DNA of 33,224 bases from DATJSJ01 sp035504175 (GTDB lineage: Bacteria > Pseudomonadota > Alphaproteobacteria > Acetobacterales > Acetobacteraceae). The position numbers and the translations under genes were made by a program. The notes under the pieces were generated by a model. The model was not told the origin of the DNA, made no database searches, and saw nothing but the letters and a program-made list of their open reading frames with translations. Where the stretch lies: positions 1 through 33,224 of the forward strand of contig DATJSJ010000108.1 in NCBI GenBank assembly GCA_035504175.1. The letters are read 5' to 3'. Positions 30,894 through 33,224 of this stretch are shown here, piece after piece. How positions within the stretch are numbered: position 1 is the stretch's first letter; each line of letters opens with the position of its first letter.

Positions 30894-31716
30894 CGCGCCC
30901 GCATCCGGTGCGCGCCGCCGTAACCTCGTGGCCGGCGCCGCGATCGTCGCACTCGTCCTCGCGGTGGCGCTGCTGTCGCTGCTCTGGACGCCATACCCGC
31001 CGACCGCGATCGACATCCTGCACCGACTCGCGTCACCCTCATCCACACACCCGCTCGGCACCGATCCCTACGGTCGCGACGAGCTCTCGATGATCATGGC
31101 CGGCGCATGGAACTCACTCGCGGTCGCGGTGATCGCCGTCGCCCTCGGCATCGCCGGCGGCGTGCCGCTCGGCCTGCTCGCGGCCGGCCGAGGCGGCTGG
31201 ATCGACGACGCCGTGATGCGCGGCTCCGACGTCGCCTTTGCATTCCCGGCACTGCTCACCGCCGTGATGATAACAGCGATTGCGGGACCGGGGGCGGTGG
31301 ACGCGATGATCGCGATCGGCCTGTTCAACGTCCCGGTGTTCGCGCGCGTCACCCGCGGCGCTGCCCGCGCGATCTGGCCACGCGAATTCATCACCGCCGC
31401 CCGCGCCGTCGGATTGGGCGACCTGCGCATCACACGCCTCCACATCCTGCCCAACGTCATGCCGCTGCTGATCGTGCAGGGAACGGTGCAGTTCGCCCTC
31501 GCCATCATCGCCGATGCCGGGCTCTCCTACGTCGGACTCGGCACGCAGCCGCCGCAGCCGAGCTGGGGCCGCATGCTCAACGACGCGCAAACCTACGCCT
31601 ATCAGGCGCCGTGGCTCGCAATATTCCCTGGATTTGCGATCATGGTCTCGGTGCTGGGGCTCAATTTGCTGGGTGATGGGCTGAGGGATGTGCTGGATCC
31701 GAGACTAAGAAGATAA
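30859..31716 (+). CDS. ABC transporter permease, DppC/OppC type
   Basis: This is the second inner-membrane subunit. The 285-residue product has an N-terminal membrane helix (NLVAGAAIVALVLAVALLSL), the DppC pattern HPLGTDPYGRDELSMIMAGA, the EAA loop (FITAARAVGLGDLRITRLHI, then LPNVMP), and AIIADAGLSYVGLGTQPPQP. The ATG at 30859 lies inside the upstream permease frame. In most systems of this type one or two ATPase genes (DppD/DppF) follow; here the next gene is on the opposite strand and no ATPase is in the window. The stop is embedded in a palindromic element. Confidence 0.95.
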   Translation: MPVSIPASAASDAPASGARRRNLVAGAAIVALVLAVALLSLLWTPYPPTAIDILHRLASPSSTHPLGTDPYGRDELSMIMAGAWNSLAVAVIAVALGIAGGVPLGLLAAGRGGWIDDAVMRGSDVAFAFPALLTAVMITAIAGPGAVDAMIAIGLFNVPVFARVTRGAARAIWPREFITAARAVGLGDLRITRLHILPNVMPLLIVQGTVQFALAIIADAGLSYVGLGTQPPQPSWGRMLNDAQTYAYQAPWLAIFPGFAIMVSVLGLNLLGDGLRDVLDPRLRR

Positions 31717-31791
31717 GGCCAGGGCTCCGCCCTGGACGGGCCCCATCGCGCTTGCGCGATGGGAACCCGACGCTGGGGCCTGAGGCCCCAG
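31715..31791. repeat. Palindromic gene-end element, copy 3 (three hairpins)
   Basis: The element begins on the permease stop codon with AAGGCCAGGGC, nearly the same as the copy at 7025. It contains CCAGGGC-TCC-GCCCTGG (31719-31735), CCCATCGCG-CTTG-CGCGATGGG (31742-31763) and CTGGGGCC-TGA-GGCCCCAG (31773-31791). It fills most of the gap between convergent genes and is probably a bidirectional terminator. Confidence 0.8.
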
Positions 31792-31798
31792 ACCCCCA

Positions 31799-33223
31799 TT
31801 ACATTCTGATTCGCGCCCCACCCGCGTCATAAAAGCCACGCAGCGATGCCCGCGCGGGAACGCGCTCGCCCGCAATCTCGATCTCAAACATCCCCTCGCG
31901 AACCCAGGCCGCATCGACGCGACCCTCCGCATTCGCGACAAACCCTAGCCCGACCGCGCAGCCGAGCGTGTGGCCGAACGCCCCCGACGTGATCCGCCCG
32001 ACCAGCACGCCATCCCGCCAGACCGGCTCGTTGTGGTACAGCATGCGCGACCCATCCCCGAGCGCGAAACCGACCAGCCGCCGCCCAAAACCACGTTCGC
32101 GCTGGCGCAACAGCGCCTCACGCCCGATGAAGCCGCCAGCCTTGTTCCACGCCACCGCGAAGCCGAGCCCCGCCTCCAACGGCGTGTCCTCGTCCGTGAT
32201 GTCGTGGCCCCAGTGGCGATACCCTTTCTCCAACCGCAGCCCGTCCATCGCGTGATAGCCCGCCAGCCGCAATCCGAACGGCGCGCCCGCGGCCAGCAGC
32301 GCATCGAACACGCCCTGCGCGAACTCCGTCGGCATGAGCAGCTCCCATCCCAGCTCGCCCACGTAAGTAATCCGGCTGGCACGGACCCGCGCATACGCGC
32401 AGTCGATCACGCGCGAGGTGCCGAACGGAAACGCGGCATCGGCGAGATCGTCATCCGTCAGGCACCGCAGCAGCTCCCGCGCGCGCGGACCCATCACGCC
32501 GAGCACCGCGAACCCCGCCGAGACATCGACCGCGATGGCGCGCGCGTCGTCTGGAATATGCCGCCGCAGCCAGGCGAAATCGCGGGTCTGGCAGGCACAG
32601 GACGTGACGACGAGAAAGCGCGTCTCGCTCTCGCGCGTCACTGTGAGATCGGCCTCGATGCCGCCGCGCTCGTTCAGCCACTGCGTGTAGGCGACCCGGC
32701 CGGGGGGTACCGCGACGTCATTGGCGCAGATGCGGTTCAGCACGCGCTCCGCATCCGGCCCCTCGACCAGGAACTTGGCGAAGGAGGACTGGTCGAACAG
32801 GCCGACCGCGTTGCGCACCGCCTCGTGCTCGGCGCGGGCGCAGTCGAACCAGTTCTGCCGGCCGTAGGTGTACTCGTATCGCGGCTCCATGCCGGGCGGC
32901 GCAAACCAGTTCGGCCGCTCATACCCGGCCACGTCGCCGAAGCAGGCGCCGCGCGCCGTCAGGCGGTCATGCAGCGCGGAGCGCCGCACCCCGCGCGCCG
33001 TCTCCGGCTGCCGGTACGGCCAGTGCATCGCATAGAGCAGCCCAAGCGACTCCGCGGTCCGGTCGCGCAGGTAGCGGCGGTTCCGCTGGAACGGCATCAT
33101 CCGCCGGACATCGACGTCCCACAGATCCATCGGCGGATGCCCGTCGACGATCCAGTCCGCCAGCACGCGCCCGGCGCCACCCGCCGACTGGATGCCGATC
33201 GAATTGAAGCCCGCGGCGACGAA
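31799..33223 (-). CDS. Dimethylglycine/sarcosine dehydrogenase-like FAD/GcvT-domain protein, 5' end outside window
   Basis: The visible 474 residues belong to the dimethylglycine/sarcosine dehydrogenase group, flavoenzymes that demethylate N-methylated amino acids and pass the one-carbon unit to tetrahydrofolate. The frame is open to the window edge, so the gene is longer. It begins FVAAGFNSIGIQSAGGAG, the end of the FAD-binding DAO domain, then HPPMDLWDVDVRRMMPFQ. The GcvT-like folate-binding region follows (EYTYGRQNWFDCARAEHEAV, VGLFDQSSFAKFLVEGPDAE, YTQWLNERGGIEADLTVTR, VLGVMGPRARELL, YVGELGWELLMP). The C-terminal barrel has GYRHWGHDITDEDTPLEAGL. It converges on the ABC importer. The substrate is uncertain; related proteins of unknown specificity are common in alphaproteobacteria. 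Confidence 0.93.
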   Translation of the reverse strand, partial: FVAAGFNSIGIQSAGGAGRVLADWIVDGHPPMDLWDVDVRRMMPFQRNRRYLRDRTAESLGLLYAMHWPYRQPETARGVRRSALHDRLTARGACFGDVAGYERPNWFAPPGMEPRYEYTYGRQNWFDCARAEHEAVRNAVGLFDQSSFAKFLVEGPDAERVLNRICANDVAVPPGRVAYTQWLNERGGIEADLTVTRESETRFLVVTSCACQTRDFAWLRRHIPDDARAIAVDVSAGFAVLGVMGPRARELLRCLTDDDLADAAFPFGTSRVIDCAYARVRASRITYVGELGWELLMPTEFAQGVFDALLAAGAPFGLRLAGYHAMDGLRLEKGYRHWGHDITDEDTPLEAGLGFAVAWNKAGGFIGREALLRQRERGFGRRLVGFALGDGSRMLYHNEPVWRDGVLVGRITSGAFGHTLGCAVGLGFVANAEGRVDAAWVREGMFEIEIAGERVPARASLRGFYDAGGARIRM

Positions 33224-33224
33224 C

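Noticed and set aside
1..33224. CRISPR array, tRNA or rRNA genes, insertion sequence or phage genes
   Set aside because: I looked in the spacers on both strands and saw no regularly spaced direct repeats, no cloverleaf with a T-loop GGTTCGA-type sequence, no transposase, integrase or structural phage protein.

Overview
The window is a dense, GC-rich stretch of bacterial chromosome. The gene order yqeY-dnaG-rpoD, the GC-biased codon use with long antisense open frames, and GC-rich palindromes sitting directly on gene ends all suggest an alphaproteobacterium, most likely Rhodospirillales and plausibly Acetobacteraceae. The family is an inference; no rRNA is present. I saw no tRNA, rRNA, CRISPR array, insertion sequence or prophage.

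Layout. (1) 1-3718, minus: a macromolecular-synthesis operon, yqeY > dnaG > rpoD, with rpoD cut by the left edge. (2) 3797-5723: a LysR regulator diverging from an auxin-efflux-carrier-type permease. (3) 6085-12402: NudC NADH pyrophosphatase, a two-gene RND efflux pump (adaptor and permease, no outer-membrane factor), and a WrbA-type quinone reductase. (4) 12454-15493: four exported or surface-type proteins of mostly unknown function (Tat-like secreted protein, beta-strand repeat protein, small secreted protein, OmpA-like lipoprotein), then recQ to 17363.

(5) 17395-23524 is the least conventional part. A 1073-residue regulator with a SARP-type winged helix, BTAD, AAA ATPase and TPR-like region overlaps by four bases a cytochrome P460-family gene with a CxxxCH motif instead of CxxCH. 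Around it lie two very small exported or membrane proteins, a tandem pair of DUF4242 (SCO4226-like) proteins, and a CxxC AhpD/carboxymuconolactone-decarboxylase-like protein with a signal peptide.

(6) 23703-33224 is a catabolic locus. A minus-strand operon encodes a tagatose/psicose-3-epimerase-like TIM barrel, an enolase-superfamily acid-sugar dehydratase, a FadR-type GntR regulator and a D-2-hydroxyacid dehydrogenase; the last three genes are joined by four-base overlaps. A near-perfect FadR-type operator lies upstream of its first gene, in the divergent spacer shared with a VOC (glyoxalase-fold) gene. Then come a peptide/opine-type ABC importer (binding protein and two permeases, no ATPase in the window) and a convergent, truncated dimethylglycine/sarcosine-dehydrogenase-like GcvT-domain protein. 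Together these suggest uptake and oxidation of a sugar acid or a hydroxy-/N-methylated compound; the substrate is not determined by the sequence.

Three related GC-rich palindromic elements abut gene ends at 7025, 17305 and 31715. The one at 17305 is translated as the C-terminal tail of RecQ.
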